A stretch of 64,000 nucleotides of DNA from Lota lota (GCA_026745465.1 JACYXH010000091.1:3202501-3266500); one strand, 5' to 3'; positions 13,884 through 26,015 are shown, numbered from the stretch's first letter. Made by a program: numbers and translations. The notes: a model not told the origin generated them from the sequence alone.

Positions 13884-14934
13884 CGTGCGTGCGTTCGGCT
13901 TGGGCGGTATCTATCTTTTCATAAAGCCTTTTTATTTCACCAGGGTCTACAATATATACGACGGAATTTGTGTCCAATTAATACAATAAAATTCAACCTA
14001 AAAGCTGAGTTGGGGATGGAAGTCATTAGCATGTGTGACTTTGTCTAGCAACAATGCTGTGCGTATACTATTCAATAAGCCTACTAAGACAAGCCTTGCT
14101 GGGTTTAAATACTTATGGATCATAGACTAATAAGTAAGCTAGATCGGAAATAAGCACCTTTTCGTCCAGTAGCCCTACTCGCGGACTCGTCCTAATTTAA
14201 AGTCTGCGACAGTTTCCACCAATGTACACATGTGGGAAGTCAGTGGAACCTGTATTTTATATAGTCCAATTGCATTACACCCACACCGGAGCTCCACTGG
14301 CCATGCAGTGTTTTACCTGCTTTATACTTTTATAGAGCTGATACACTTCAAAACAGTGATTGCAACGTAATATCCACTGGGAACATTAAGAAACGTGAGC
14401 TGTATCCAGGTTAATGGCATTTTTAGCTCGGCTTTTGTTTTAGTGCAGGTTACTTTGTAATTGGCCTATTGTGTACACATATTGAGTCCTACGCCCAGCT
14501 TAGAAACCCTGTCTCTTCGGCGGATACACACCGCTGGACACTCGGGACTCATGATGTTGATGGTGTCTTTACCTCCCCACATCCGATCGCTGTAATTCTG
14601 AGCGTGACTATCTGTTCCAATGCAATATCCTTCTAACTGAAACAAATATATACTTTCAAACTGCATCAACTGCTACTGAGATGTGATTAGTTTAACCACC
14701 ACAGCGTCGCTATGCTGCTATAAATGTCACTTTTCAGTTGTGATATCGGGACGTCCCCTGGAGTGTAAAACTCCGCCTACCCATGCAAGCCACTTATCGT
14801 TGGCAAACAAACCTATTTCCGTCTCAACAACGGCAAAGACTTTAGGACTATTTATTCATATATATCCTGCTTCATAACTTGGATTTATACAACATAATTA
14901 ATAATGTAGTTGAATAGAAAAAGGAGCGTCTGTA

Positions 14935-15015
14935 TTTTTGACGGTATGGAATAATACCTTCGGTATTTCTAAATACCCTGGTATAATACCGTAATACTGT
15001 GATACCGCCCTAGCC
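14935..15015. repeat. fragment resembling the fish 'GGTATACCG' dispersed repeat
   Basis: A cluster of ATACC/GGTAT words in both orientations ends in GTGATACCGCCCTAGCC. This resembles the ends of a non-autonomous DNA repeat widespread in fish. A similar weaker word cluster lies at 7660-7720. Confidence 0.35.
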
Positions 15016-15193
15016 TATCCGAGAAGAGACTAAAGGCTTGAGTTTTCACATGTCCTTTAGAAATGTGTGGCTTTCTGTGCTGTAGTACTTTTAGCACGAC
15101 ACATGATTTTGGCTTTGAGGCAGACACTGCACAATCCGCCACAGGTATACACCGTGCATGCACACCAGAAAGGTAGTAGTACTTTCATTATTG

Positions 15194-15229
15194 TTCATCA
15201 CTTTCAAACTTTATTGTGATCCAAATACT
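15194..15229 (+). repeat. 36-bp dispersed direct repeat, copy 1
   Basis: 36 bases here are identical to 20445-20480, beginning TTCATCACTTTC and ending CCAAATACT. The similarity stops abruptly on both sides. Confidence 0.85.
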
Positions 15230-15327
15230 TTAAAAGTTACCTGTGGAGGTTTGTACTGTTCCATTTCCACACACGCACGCACTCACCCAAGCATGCGCAC
15301 ACATGCAATCACTCACACATGCATGCA

Positions 15328-15328
<1 letters not shown>

Positions 15329-15374
<46 letters not shown>
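15329..15374 (+). repeat. (AC)n microsatellite
   Basis: AC units with one AAAC interruption. A (GT)n tract follows 48 bases later, so the two can pair. Confidence 0.92.
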
Positions 15375-15418
15375 TTCCATTAATTTAGACTACTTTGGAT
15401 CCATCCGTTACAAGAGCA

Positions 15419-15422
<4 letters not shown>

Positions 15423-15459
<37 letters not shown>
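15423..15459 (+). repeat. (GT)n microsatellite
   Basis: 18 GT units, inverted with respect to the AC tract at 15329-15374. Confidence 0.92.
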
Positions 15460-15460
<1 letters not shown>

Positions 15461-16154
15461 CCTTTCCCCCCATCAAAGGCAGTAGTGTGTTGCGGTTCCC
15501 AGGTGTAACCATCGGGAGAGCTGCTCTGCTCTTGGATGCCTTTACACTCACTCCACCAGCCCGGGATGCAATGTGACAGCAGCTGAAGCATCAAAGTCAG
15601 GCTGGCTACAGCTGTCTCCCATTGGCTTGCAGTGACGAGCGTAGCGGATAACAGACTATCACTTCACCCAAGGCGGTACTGAAGGCCGGCGAACTGTGGA
15701 GCACACAGTTTCCTGATTCGGTAAAGGTATTTTTGGTTGTTGTCCTTGCAGTTATGTTTGTCGCGGTTGGTCATTATGGTTTTGCTGATATGCCGAATGT
15801 TAAGACGTAGCTTGACAAACTGGATATTCCCAGACATGCCTATAGCTCTCACTAAAAGGGTTGGGGTGTTTCTTACAAGGGTTGTTCAGAGGAATCTAAC
15901 TACTAATTGTCTGAACGTCAGGGAACAATTAGAGCGTTTCACCGCATATTGGACAGCCGATGTTGTTTGGAAAGAAACCCAACGCATTCCCCTGATACCT
16001 GTTGTGTTTTGTTGTTGATGTTGTTAGAAGCCATTTATTGTGTTTATGAATGCCGCTCCTGGGGTGCAGCAGGTAGATTCATTTGTTTAGTTTTCGGTTT
16101 TAAGATGGCCCATTTAAGCCTGTTTTATATTCCGGACATGTTCTCTTGCCCACA

Positions 16155-16157
<3 letters not shown>

Positions 16158-16248
<91 letters not shown>

Positions 16249-16265
16249 CTCTCGCGCTCTCTCTC
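16158..16265 (+). repeat. (CT)n microsatellite
   Basis: About 108 bases of CT repeat with a few CG interruptions at the right end. Confidence 0.95.
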
Positions 16266-17014
16266 ATGTCTCAAAATAAATGAATCCGTTTTTTGTGAAC
16301 ATTCCCTCTAACAACCAGGATTTCTTTATTTGTATGCATTTATTTTCAAATGTGCACTGACCATGACAACTAACTCTTGCCGGCACAGTGTTTATGACAA
16401 GGAACGACTAGCAAGTGCCGGCATTTATCAACTGTGTGTATCTCCCTGTGCCCTGGAGGCATAAAGTCACTCCTAGATTTATAGACTAACCAATATCTAT
16501 AACATTACAGTCCCTTGGGTCTTCTTGGCTTTTAAGCCCATTATTAATCAACAAGTCAACCTTATTTGAGGTGCCTGTCAGGAGATTTCCGGGACTTTAG
16601 ACGCGTGACATAGTGACATGCGGCATTGACTGAAGGGTCTTTATTGGAGCGGACGATGGCGGATGTGTTGTGCTAGCCACACAAGCTATCGCTGCCGGAC
16701 AATTAGCATGTTAAGTACACAGTAGACAGGCTTTGAATAATTTAGCCTGCTTAAGCCCTTGTCAATGACTTAGGAAAAAAATAAATCCTGAAATAAAAAG
16801 GTTTTTGACTGTTATACCGTCAATTTATATTCAATTAGATAATCCCCAGGCTAAGGAATCAAAGTCTCGGATATTAACTTAGCATTGTGCACTTCAGATT
16901 TGTGACAGACATGGGACAATTGAATAGAAGTGGTTTTGGCAGTGGAATACTACCAATTAGAAAATAGGAAGTAAAGAACTTTCTTCAAATGACGTATGTG
17001 TGTGTTCTTTGCCT

Positions 17015-17039
17015 TGTGTGTGTGTGTGTGTGTGTGTGT

Positions 17040-17097
<58 letters not shown>
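17015..17097 (+). repeat. (TG)13 joined directly to (AC)n
   Basis: 26 bases of TG are followed immediately by about 57 bases of AC. The junction GTGTACAC is palindromic, so the tract can fold into a hairpin with 26-bp arms. Confidence 0.95.
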
Positions 17098-17101
<4 letters not shown>

Positions 17102-17473
17102 GCACACAGACAGACACTCAGTGTAAGCCTACCAATTTTAGCTTACTAAATGACACTAAAGGTCAAAGTGATTGGAAGTCAATTAAGGACAATGTGGTGT
17201 ACTAAAGTGCACAGGTTTGACCTTTCATTTCCCAGTCTATGTACATCACACCTCATGTCTCCTAATGCAGTGCTTTTGAAGTCATCTGAAACCAGCCATG
17301 CAACTCATTATTGAGTAATTAGTTTTCTGTCCTAGTGGGACATGCATTATTGAGCACATGCCACATTGTTTAAGCTGTGGGCTTGTTCTGTAGCACATTC
17401 CATGTCCCATTTACTCGGTAGGTCGATTTTGAGAATCAAAAAGACTTTTTTTGAAAAAGATGGGTAACTACTA

Positions 17474-17829
17474 CTTCAAGTCGCAATGTGTAACACTTCA
17501 ATGATCTCATAGCTTGAAATAACCTGGACACATCTGTAGTCAATGTTGATCCATAGTATTTCAATAATGTTCTCAATAAAATCACATCCTATATTTGATA
17601 TATTCTAAATAAACTGCTGTCCAGCCCACACCTCTCTCTTTATTTACAAGAATCTTACTATCGAAACTCACGAAACCCCTCCTACTCATGCCACCCAGTC
17701 AGCCGAGCTACGCTGGTTTGTGTCACACAGAGAGGACAAAAACACTGTTTTTAAGGGGGGTTTTTTGTTCTGAAGGTCTGCCGTCTACTAACTGGGAGGG
17801 GTTCAATCGTACACATTGTGACTTTAAAG
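17474..17829. mobile_element. 356-bp MITE-like TIR element
   Basis: Left end CTTCAAGTCGCAATGTGTAA (from 17474) and the reverse complement of the right end, CTTTAAAGTCACAATGTGTA (to 17829), form terminal inverted repeats of about 20 bp with three mismatches. The ends are like those of small fish elements with TTTAAAGTCACAATGTG termini. There is no transposase. A convincing target-site duplication is not visible. Confidence 0.65.
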
Positions 17830-18730
17830 GCCAAACGTGATCTGGGTGGTCAAGCCACCAGCCTGCGGCTGTATTTGCGGTAAAAAATGCAAATACAGAC
17901 CTTTCTCTTTTAGAATCAATGTGTGTCGGTCAGTATGAAGTTGGTGGAGTACTACACAAAATGTCTTATCCAAAGGGCTATATTGCTATTTACATTTGTG
18001 GCAGGTACCTTCACGCAAAATGCTCCTAGGCAGAATAGGCACAACAAGTTGATTTTGACAAATTATAATGGTAATGGATGTTTAAGTGAAGCAATGGGGG
18101 ACAGTTATGATGGGTTAATGACCCGGACCTACATGATACCACAACATTGTTGAATACTTGATTCGGATTGGTCAATAACATTGCAATGGTGTGCAACCCT
18201 AACCCTTTCAATAGCAGGACACCTCTGCCTTGTAATAGTTCCACATCAATGTGCTACAAATACAACATTAACAACAACGTCTGAAAGGTGGTGACCAGAT
18301 GCTTCCTTTAAAACACAAAAAACAAAATGGTCAAATCGCTACAGAAGAATATTTTGATACAAGGTGATTTAAGTCAATTCATTAACAATAATGTTACAGA
18401 TGAAGTTAACTAATATCTAATCATTGTTGGTAACTGTGGTAAACCAGAGTAAACCACTCTGGGCTGTTGAAGAGGTTGCTTACCATCGCCAAAGTGCATT
18501 ATTTCAAATAATAGGATAGCCCGTCGTGGTTTATTTCTTAATGAATACCATAGTTGGACCCTAAACATCTATTGTATAGTTTTTTTCCAATGAGTGTTCT
18601 TTAGCTACAGAGCTGAAATAAACATTGCTGTCCAAATTCTGACAAACAATGACAACAAGTTGTATAAAGAAAATATTTGTAATTAGAAATGCCTCCATTC
18701 TTTTAAAGCAGCTCATTACCAACTGCTGTA
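17830..18730. other. intergenic, nothing recognised
   Basis: AT-rich sequence with short open frames only. No repeat or gene could be supported. Confidence 0.55.
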
Positions 18731-19477
18731 CCAGTGTTTATACAATCTATCAAGTCAAGGTGGCAGGCAACAAATAAATAAACGAACAAATAAAATCTCG
18801 ATGTAGTACAGAAAAAAACTGAAAACTATGTTGTAGATTCAGTGGCCTAAACCAGTTCATTACTTTCAATCCCTCAAAAATATTAATGAAACAAATAATT
18901 CCTAACAACTTCCATCAATCTTGAAAGATTTTACTTTAGTGATAAACACTGTGGTAATTAACACAGTACTTCGAGCCAAGGAATTACAAAAATAATAAGA
19001 AACATACTTCTAATTAAATTTTCATGCAATAAAATCATTCTCAGAAGGCAGCATTTGCAGAAAACGAATTGAAGATTATAATGATCATGATTGCGCTGTC
19101 AAAACATAGCACTCCAGTTCATATAATCTATCAAGTCAAGGTGGCAGGCAACATATAAATAAATGTCTTTATGTAGTACAGAAAACAATGTTGTAGATCC
19201 AAAGGCAACAATCCTTCAAAAATATAAATGAAACAAATAATTCCTAAGTAACAACTTCTATGAATCTTGAAATATTTTGCTTTAGTGATAAACAATGTGT
19301 AGCGGTAATTAACACAGTACTTAGAGCCAAAGAATTACTGAAATATTATATATCTTTTTAAATCGTACTTCAAATTAAATTCGATATTGATACAATAAAA
19401 TCCTTCTCAGTAGACAGCATTTGCAGAAACCTAACTAAAGATTACAATGATCACGATTCTTTTGTCAAATATAGCAA
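18731..19477 (+). repeat. diverged tandem duplication of a 381-bp unit (two copies)
   Basis: Copy 1 (about 18731-19111) and copy 2 (about 19112-19477) share long colinear blocks such as ATCTATCAAGTCAAGGTGGC, GAAACAAATAATTCCTAA and GGTAATTAACACAGTACTT, separated by small indels and substitutions. Neither copy codes for protein. No third copy is seen on either side. Confidence 0.88.
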
Positions 19478-21074
19478 ACCGGTAAAATGTCTAAAACTTT
19501 ACTGCCAAACTTTATTTTAATTTCCAGGATGTAAATACATGAACATACTTTATTAAAATGCACCATTGATTATTATAATTTTTTTATCGTTGTACCAGTG
19601 GTGTGCATTCAATGTGCAAGGTGTGGTCCTTTTATACCCTTGACCTTTATCTTACATTTGCACAACAGCCCTCAACAGCCCTAAAAGGAACATGTCATTC
19701 CACTATATCCATAGCTAATTGATAAAGCTAATAACATCCTGATTCCTAAAATGCAATGCCATCTGACCGTCAGACCAGTGTGTAAGGGGACGTTGAGCAG
19801 TGGCTCAACGTCGTAGCTGAAGGTCGTTGCAGTCTCGGGTCACAGCTGGGGATCGGCCCTTCTGTTGTATTCATCGGCCATCCAAACCGAGAGCGGTGCG
19901 TGGATGAGACAGATGAAGTGTCCACTACGCAGTGACAACTCTCTGAAGCTCCCTCGAGCTCACCTGAATAGACTGTGAAATTGCATTTGAAGAGAAGACC
20001 TAAGCCCAGTCTCCAAAGCTGCAAATTGTTTTTCCTAACAAACTGTGGTTCTGCAACCAACTCGCTGACAGATCCCCCCGAGCACAAGAGGGACTTCAAA
20101 GAAAAGCGTCGGTGAGCCCAGCTGTTTAATCTAGTGGCAACGTTTATTACTTTAAAAAGCATGAATATCGGCCTCCATATCAACCTCCAAGAGAATAACA
20201 AATGATCAATTCATGGAAGTGGTTTGCATCTAAAGTCATCTATATAATATATCTTAAATTAAAGTCCAAATAAACAAAAAGTCATTCAAATCAAATAACA
20301 TGCATTGATTTGGGTAATATTAGTATCCTGCTATAATCCACTTTTTGTTATTGAACAATTCAAAAAGTCCCCCACCCCCTTTGATTTTGTAGTGTATGTT
20401 TGGATTTAAAAAAAAGTCATTGACATTGTTCTACTATGCTATTCTTCATCACTTTCAAACTTTATTGTGATCCAAATACTACGGATCCCCGGCTCATTTT
20501 TACTTCTGAAGCTTTCGCCAAGGGGCCAATTTAAAGGCTGTCTGTGCCGAAGCAAATGTACAGCGAAGGACTTCTATCTTTGCAATCACAAAGGTTAGAG
20601 TCTGCGCTTTCAAACGCGCATGAGGTGACACTTCTTCAGGCTTGTATATGCTCAAAACCGAGGACGTACAAAACGAGTTCTGGCTTCAGAAAGGACAATG
20701 TGGAGGTGTAATTGTGTTCCTTTGTTTTGCCGTCGTCCTCAATGAAATGCACGGAAAGTATTGGCTCTCTTATAAATGACAGAATAACGGCTTCCATCTG
20801 TGCCCTAAATGTCCCTCTTGTATTTTCTTCCTCCGAAAATGTATTAAACAATTTCACTTTTATTAAAAGGGAAAACATTTTCAAGAAAAAAAATATATTC
20901 CACAAAAAGCCATCCCAATAGCACCCACTGCACTCTGTTAGTAATGGTCATGATCAACAGATTAATTGATTCGAAGTCCATTAATCTTCATTCTTGAACT
21001 TGATCCAAGGAGATGCATTCACATGGGCGCCGAGTGAAACACATTAGGCATGGATGGAGACATCAGCCCTGCGT
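19478..21074. other. intergenic, nothing recognised
   Basis: Apart from the 36-bp dispersed repeat at 20445 I see no gene or element. Open frames (for example minus strand 19770-20201) have no recognisable product. Confidence 0.55.
20445..20480 (+). repeat. 36-bp dispersed direct repeat, copy 2
   Basis: Exact match to 15194-15229, in the same orientation, 5.25 kb away. Confidence 0.85.
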
Positions 21075-21285
21075 AGATGGTAAATGGACTACATTTATAA
21101 AGCACTTTTCAGACCTGGGGCCACTCAAAGTGCTTTACAATTAGTATCTCACATTCATCCATTCATATACACAGACAGCAGTGTAAGCCATGCAAGGCAG
21201 CAGCCAGCTCCTTGGGAGATGTTAGGGTCAGGTGTCTTGCTTAGAGACTCCTCCACAACAGGAGAAGCAGGGGCAACATTTTCAC
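21075..21285 (+). mobile_element. common fish dispersed repeat (SINE-like)
   Basis: The stretch TAAATGGACTACATTTATAA, then CACTCAAAGTGCTTTACA, CATTCATCCATTCATA and GCCATGCAAGGC matches a short interspersed repeat found throughout teleosts (usual form: TAAATGGACTGCATTTATAT, CACTCAAAGCGCTTTACA, a CATTCACCCATTC block). It lacks the usual end of that repeat and is degraded. Confidence 0.72.
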
Positions 21286-21429
21286 ATTTTTAGATGTTCA
21301 GCCTGGCAGAACGTTTGGCAGAAAACACTGACAGACTATATTTGTCACCAGTAAGTGAATATTTCTTTATAGAGAAATGTTCACAGTACACCTTCATCTT
21401 GACAGACCTTGGAGTTTGAAGCCTGCAAT

Positions 21430-21439
21430 TATATATATA

Positions 21440-21509
<70 letters not shown>
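21430..21509. repeat. (AT)n microsatellite
   Basis: About 80 bases of AT with one C interruption near the left end. It is self-complementary and can extrude a cruciform. Confidence 0.95.
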
Positions 21510-21510
<1 letters not shown>

Positions 21511-21576
21511 TTTAATTTGTTTTGCTATGTACTTTTTTGTAATGGGCAAATAACTGATTTGTTGAACTTTTCAATC

Positions 21577-22212
21577 TTTTAAACATGCAGTGTGATGGAT
21601 TTAGTGGTATCTAGCGGTGATGTTGCAGATCACAACCAACGAACCCCTTCCCCCCCTTCTTGGCTCCCTTTCAAACGACGTAGGAGAAGCTACGGTGGCC
21701 TGTACTCACATGTAAAGATGCCAGTTGGAACTTCCAAAATGATGTCAGCATCTATGACAGGATTCAGAGTGTGAAGTGATGAGATTCCTTGATAGGTTTA
21801 TTATTTCTACTTAGTAATTTAGTCTGTGAAACTATAGGTCATAGTTTACAAGTAAGTTAAATATTTTTAACGTGTCTTCTCTAGAGCCGTTTATCCATTA
21901 AAATATTCATATAAAATAGAAAAAGCACTAACATGAAATAAAAAGAGGTGTGTCCTATTTGTCCAGTTTAGTATTACCATATGTGTTATTGATTAGGAGT
22001 GACTGGGTCACATGACTTGGAAGATATTGAAAGAAAATATGAAATTTTCCATTAAAATATAAAGGGCTCACATTACAAGGTAGCAAAAACATAACAATTC
22101 CTATTTTCATGAAATTACATACTAATTAAAACTTATCTATGAATATTATTTTCCATTTCTGCCAAGGCCGTTCCGCTTGATGCCACAAAATACGACACAC
22201 TACACCTTTAAG
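21577..22212 (+). mobile_element. MITE-like fish element, about 635 bp, degraded
   Basis: The left part (AGTGTGATGGATTTAGTGGT, ATCTAGCGGTGATGTTGCAG, then AGGAGAAGCTACGGTGGCC) and right part (AAAGGGCTCACATTACAAGG, then TATTTTCCATTTCTGCCAA) match the two halves of a small element common in teleosts whose ends read TTTAGTGG...CCTACACACT. Imperfect inverted ends (21589-21610 against 22180-22201) are visible. The middle has drifted. No transposase is encoded. Confidence 0.7.
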
Positions 22213-22435
22213 TACACTAACACTTTTTAAAAGCAAGCAAAAAACATCTGAGTATTCTTTTTTCAAAATCTACAGTATACCTCAATCATGCATCGTTTAA
22301 ATTGTATTGGCTTCAAAGAGGAGAATGCACACCTGTTTGGAATACGGTAGCTCTACTATTCAATGGCCAAATGACCTTGAAATGCAATTGAATCTTATAC
22401 ATTTTTGGAGTTCCAATTAGACTTCAGGCTAGACT

Positions 22436-22572
22436 TCAAAGAGAGGAGCATAAGAAAGACAGACTTAAAGAAAGAGAGAGGGATGGAGCAAGATAGAGAC
22501 GGTGAGAGTGAAAAAGAGAATGAGAGAGATGGAGAGCAAGAGAGAGTGGGAAAGAGTTAAAGCAAGAGGAGA
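22436..22572 (+). repeat. purine-rich (GAGA-like) low-complexity tract
   Basis: Nearly all A and G over about 135 bases, irregular AAAG/GAGA words. Confidence 0.8.
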
Positions 22573-23684
22573 ATCAAATCGGAAATGAAAGCTGGTGCTT
22601 CATTTTAATCAAACATGCATCAGTCACGTTCAGCTTCACACGGTCCACCCTCACCAAAGTTGTTTAAAAAAAATATATATACATTTCTTTCTCCATTTAC
22701 GAACATGTTCTATCCACACGTCACGCCGCATCCCCAACACGTGGATCACTCCAGCCGGTGGGGGCAACGTGTTCAATTTGCAACGCACTTGATCTTGCAA
22801 TGCCACCGTTTTGCGATTAAACTCTTAACAAGCCATCAAGGATGCAGGTTTTCTTGCTGTAGCCATGCCGGCACTGTTGTCCAATGAAGCTCCGTTGCCT
22901 GGTGAATAAATGAGATGGTAAGATCACACAGAACACATTGGTGTACCTCGGATTGTCACTAATGATTAAGGAGACACTATTTTTCTTTAAAAGGGGGCGC
23001 TGTGGCTAAGACAGGCCAGTCAATCAGAGTGCAATTAGGTCACACCACATAGTGCATTAGGATGTGTAGCTTCTGGTGGCTCTCGCTGGCTTTTAGATCA
23101 CCCTTGGGAGGGATAAGTAAGTGGGGTGAGACCGCTTTACTACATCTGCAAGTTCCAATAGTGCGATGCTGTTTTCAAGGGACAGCGAGGGACCATACTA
23201 CAGTCAGACTCAGATAGTTGAATGCTACTTTTTAATTAAGAATACAATCACTTCCAGACCACGTCTAGTTTGGCTCTCTAGTCTTAACAACCAAAACACA
23301 CTGACTGATGATAAAGGTATGCTTCCTCCTTATTTCCCTTGAACACAAGTCAACTCTCAATTTAAACGATCTTTTTTTTTTTTTTATGCTTCATGCAGGG
23401 TCGTGGCCAGTCTGGCTGCGCTTTGCCCGATTCAAAAAACACCATTTGCAAGATGATGATAATGAAGTCTTCACTCTCTGCAAGCTCTTTGAAATATTCG
23501 ATATAAAAACCTTTTTACTGCAAAAGATTTCTCAGTCTGTGAAGTTTAAGACCGCCCATAACCCCAACTGCACACCTCAACAGAAAGCCATTTGGCCCGG
23601 CATGACCTTTGGGCCCGGTCGGCGCATGAAAATGAAGAAAGAGTGGCCCCCAGTGGGAATAAAGCAGACGTAAGTCTGGCAGGA

Positions 23685-23752
23685 AGCCATATCATGCATA
23701 CTGAACCCTTTATATTCTCAAGAGCCATACCATGCATACTGAACCCTTTATA
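23685..23752 (+). repeat. 38-bp tandem duplication
   Basis: The 30-base block starting AGCCATATCATGC at 23685 recurs at 23723 with one mismatch, separated by 8 bases. Confidence 0.9.
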
Positions 23753-23924
23753 GACTCAGCCACCTTCAGTCTCAGCTGATGTATGACAAGTCTACTTCAA
23801 CTGTCTCTCATGTTTCCGCTTACTCTTTGGCATTGGGATAGCGTCGCTACTACTCATATTGTGTCTTGAAATGTTGTAGTATTTATTTATATTCTATAGT
23901 TATTTAAAACAAAAGTTTGTTTTT

Positions 23925-24000
23925 GATTTCTACTAGTTTCTACTTTGGCACATGAATTTCCTATGTGGGATAAATAAAGTACCATTTTATTGAATCTTCT
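23925..24000 (+). mobile_element. possible L2-type LINE 3' tail
   Basis: GAATTTCCTATGTGGGATAA followed by ATAAAGTACC resembles the ends of fish L2-like LINEs (AATTTCCC...GGATAAATAAAGT). Only the tail is left. Confidence 0.4.
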
Positions 24001-25884
24001 TAGTTCAGTCTCTTGATAGATGATAACAGGAATGAATAAGCGGATTTCCTCCTTCCAAAGAGCCTGTAGTATAGCTCTATACGATGTGGTGTAGTTCTAA
24101 ATGATTAAATGCTCTCACAAGATAGCTTACTCATGAGTACAAAACATCTAAAAGAGACAGTGGATTTCATGATGATTTAGTTTAAGAAACCCATTTTATT
24201 TCATAAAATAATAAAATAATATTTAAGTGATTATTACTTGAATAAGTAATTATTCAAGTTAAAACATAATTGGTTGAACCCATTTTTGAATGAACAAATT
24301 CACTCACCCTAGGAACAGTGTAACTATATCCCCTAGATTAAATTAGTTTTACATTTGAGTTCTAAACATGGCATTTGCATTGTTGAAATGCATATTAAGG
24401 TTTGGCAGTAACAGCTTGACATTTTTAAATAAAGTGTAAATATGCAGCAATGTAACCCTGGACCTCTGGGTTTATGCTATCCTTGAAATAAGTTCACTTC
24501 TCCCCCCCAATCTCCCCCACCCCCTTCCCAGGGGAAAGAGTTGGGACGATGAAAGTACCTTCCGTTCTGACCAATCAAGGGCCTGATAAAGATGAAGACG
24601 AGTACGAAATGAACCTCATCTCTCACAGTGATTAATGTCCATGAAGTGTAATTAAAGACTTTTTAGTTAATTCCCCTGTCTCTGCTCTTCGGTAACCATT
24701 TTTTATGCCCCTTCCCCCCCACCTCCTAGTGGTTGGCTCTATGGTAATTGAATGTCAGATTTCTTTTTTTTTGCAGCACTAATTTACACCAATGTCTTTC
24801 TCCTCTACAAAATATATGGTTTATGCTTGCTATTCTTAGTTTATTTTAAGGGACAATGTACAAAAATAGCATTAGTCTCAATGAAAAGAGATGCATTGTA
24901 GCAGATTAGGCATTTCAATGTGGTCCCAAATCTTCATCCAATGCTTCAATGCTATGAGTGAATCATTGTCTTGTGTGAACTACACATTCATCAATGCTAA
25001 CCGAACTAGAGATATAACTGTAGATACATTGTTCTTAGTTTATATATTTGGTTGCATGTTGAACCAGCTGTTTAATGCCAGCATCAGATTGGGTGTGCAA
25101 TACAATTTGACTATGGGTTTATTTAGTAAAACAAGAATATCCCATCGGGAGATAGGATGTTAGCCTTTATTCGGTTAAGGTAAACACATTACGGCTAATA
25201 CATGCCGCCCATGTTGGGATTGTGAATGTTCAGGCCACTGTTGGCTAATGTGAATTGCTAGTGGCAGTAGGGGCCCATGGTAAATTTTTTCCCCGGGGGC
25301 CCCTAGAGGATCTGTCTAACCATGACGTCTGCCATTCAGTAATGTCTGCAGACAGACACACTGAAGCTGCTGTCACTGTGACTTTGAAAGCAAGCGAGAC
25401 ATTTCAGAGTAAGAGCCACGCTTAGATGTGAGTGTTTGAAAGACAAAAAATACAACATTGCATTAAAACAACCGCTTCCCTGATTGTTACAACCGCAGGA
25501 CACAATTGAAAACGATAAACATTTTGGAAAAAGTAAAAGTACAACACAACATTTGATTAATAAAATGTCAGCCAACTGTTGATATAAGCAAACGTGGTGT
25601 GTTTGATAAGTGCTACACTCATGAACTGACAAAGTGAACAATTGAGTCAGACACGGTCCACAATATTTCATTTGCACTATTATGAACTACTCTGGTGCTG
25701 TAGATTCATTTCATAAATGGCTAACTCGCACTCAGCCATCTGTTTAAGTGTCTGTAGGCATTGGTCAGTGGTGTGAATCTCACACAATATATCCCTTGTA
25801 AAGGGATTTTATTGTAATTTATTTAATTTATGTATTAATTTACACATGGGTGCATGCAAGGAGGAGGTAGTTAAATTAATATAA

Positions 25885-26015
25885 TGAATGTGGTTAAGGC
25901 ACTGGATAGTGCATGTCAGGGTGTTTGGCTCAAAGCCGGGAGGTTCTTGGTTCAATCCCCCACCTGTAGGCATTATTTGTGTGTTTACTGTAAGTTGCTG
26001 CGGATACAAAAGTTG
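25885..26015 (+). mobile_element. tRNA-derived SINE
   Basis: A box-A-like TGGTTAAGGCA starts at 25891 and a perfect B box GGTTCAATCCC lies at 25949-25959, at SINE-like spacing. Downstream, TGTAAGTTGCTGCGGATA matches the tail of fish tRNA-type SINEs (TAAGTCGCTTTGGATAAA). It does not fold as a functional tRNA. Confidence 0.72.

Larger units (their letters stand above)
7336..14934. other. intergenic, no gene seen
   Basis: AT-rich DNA without a supportable exon. It contains several microsatellites listed separately. Parts such as 12760-13020 and 13480-13660 are compositionally even, rich in TAATTA/ATTAA-type words and free of repeats, and could be conserved regulatory DNA; this cannot be decided without alignment. 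Confidence 0.55.
15460..17473. other. intergenic with microsatellites, no gene seen
   Basis: Holds the CT tract at 16158 and the TG/AC inverted tract at 17015. The remaining sequence shows no exon or mobile element that I recognise. Confidence 0.55.
22213..25874. other. intergenic, no gene seen
   Basis: Contains a purine-rich tract (22436-22572), a 38-bp tandem duplication (23685-23752) and a LINE tail remnant near 23930. The open frame at 23308-23673 has no recognisable product. A 10-bp inverted repeat with a 4-base loop lies at 24236-24259. Confidence 0.55.

Noticed and set aside
23308-23673. Plus-strand 121-residue open frame
   Set aside because: No recognisable domain and no splice or family support; treated as chance.
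25891-25959. tRNA gene (A and B boxes present)
   Set aside because: No proper acceptor stem or cloverleaf, and a SINE tail follows. Called a SINE instead.
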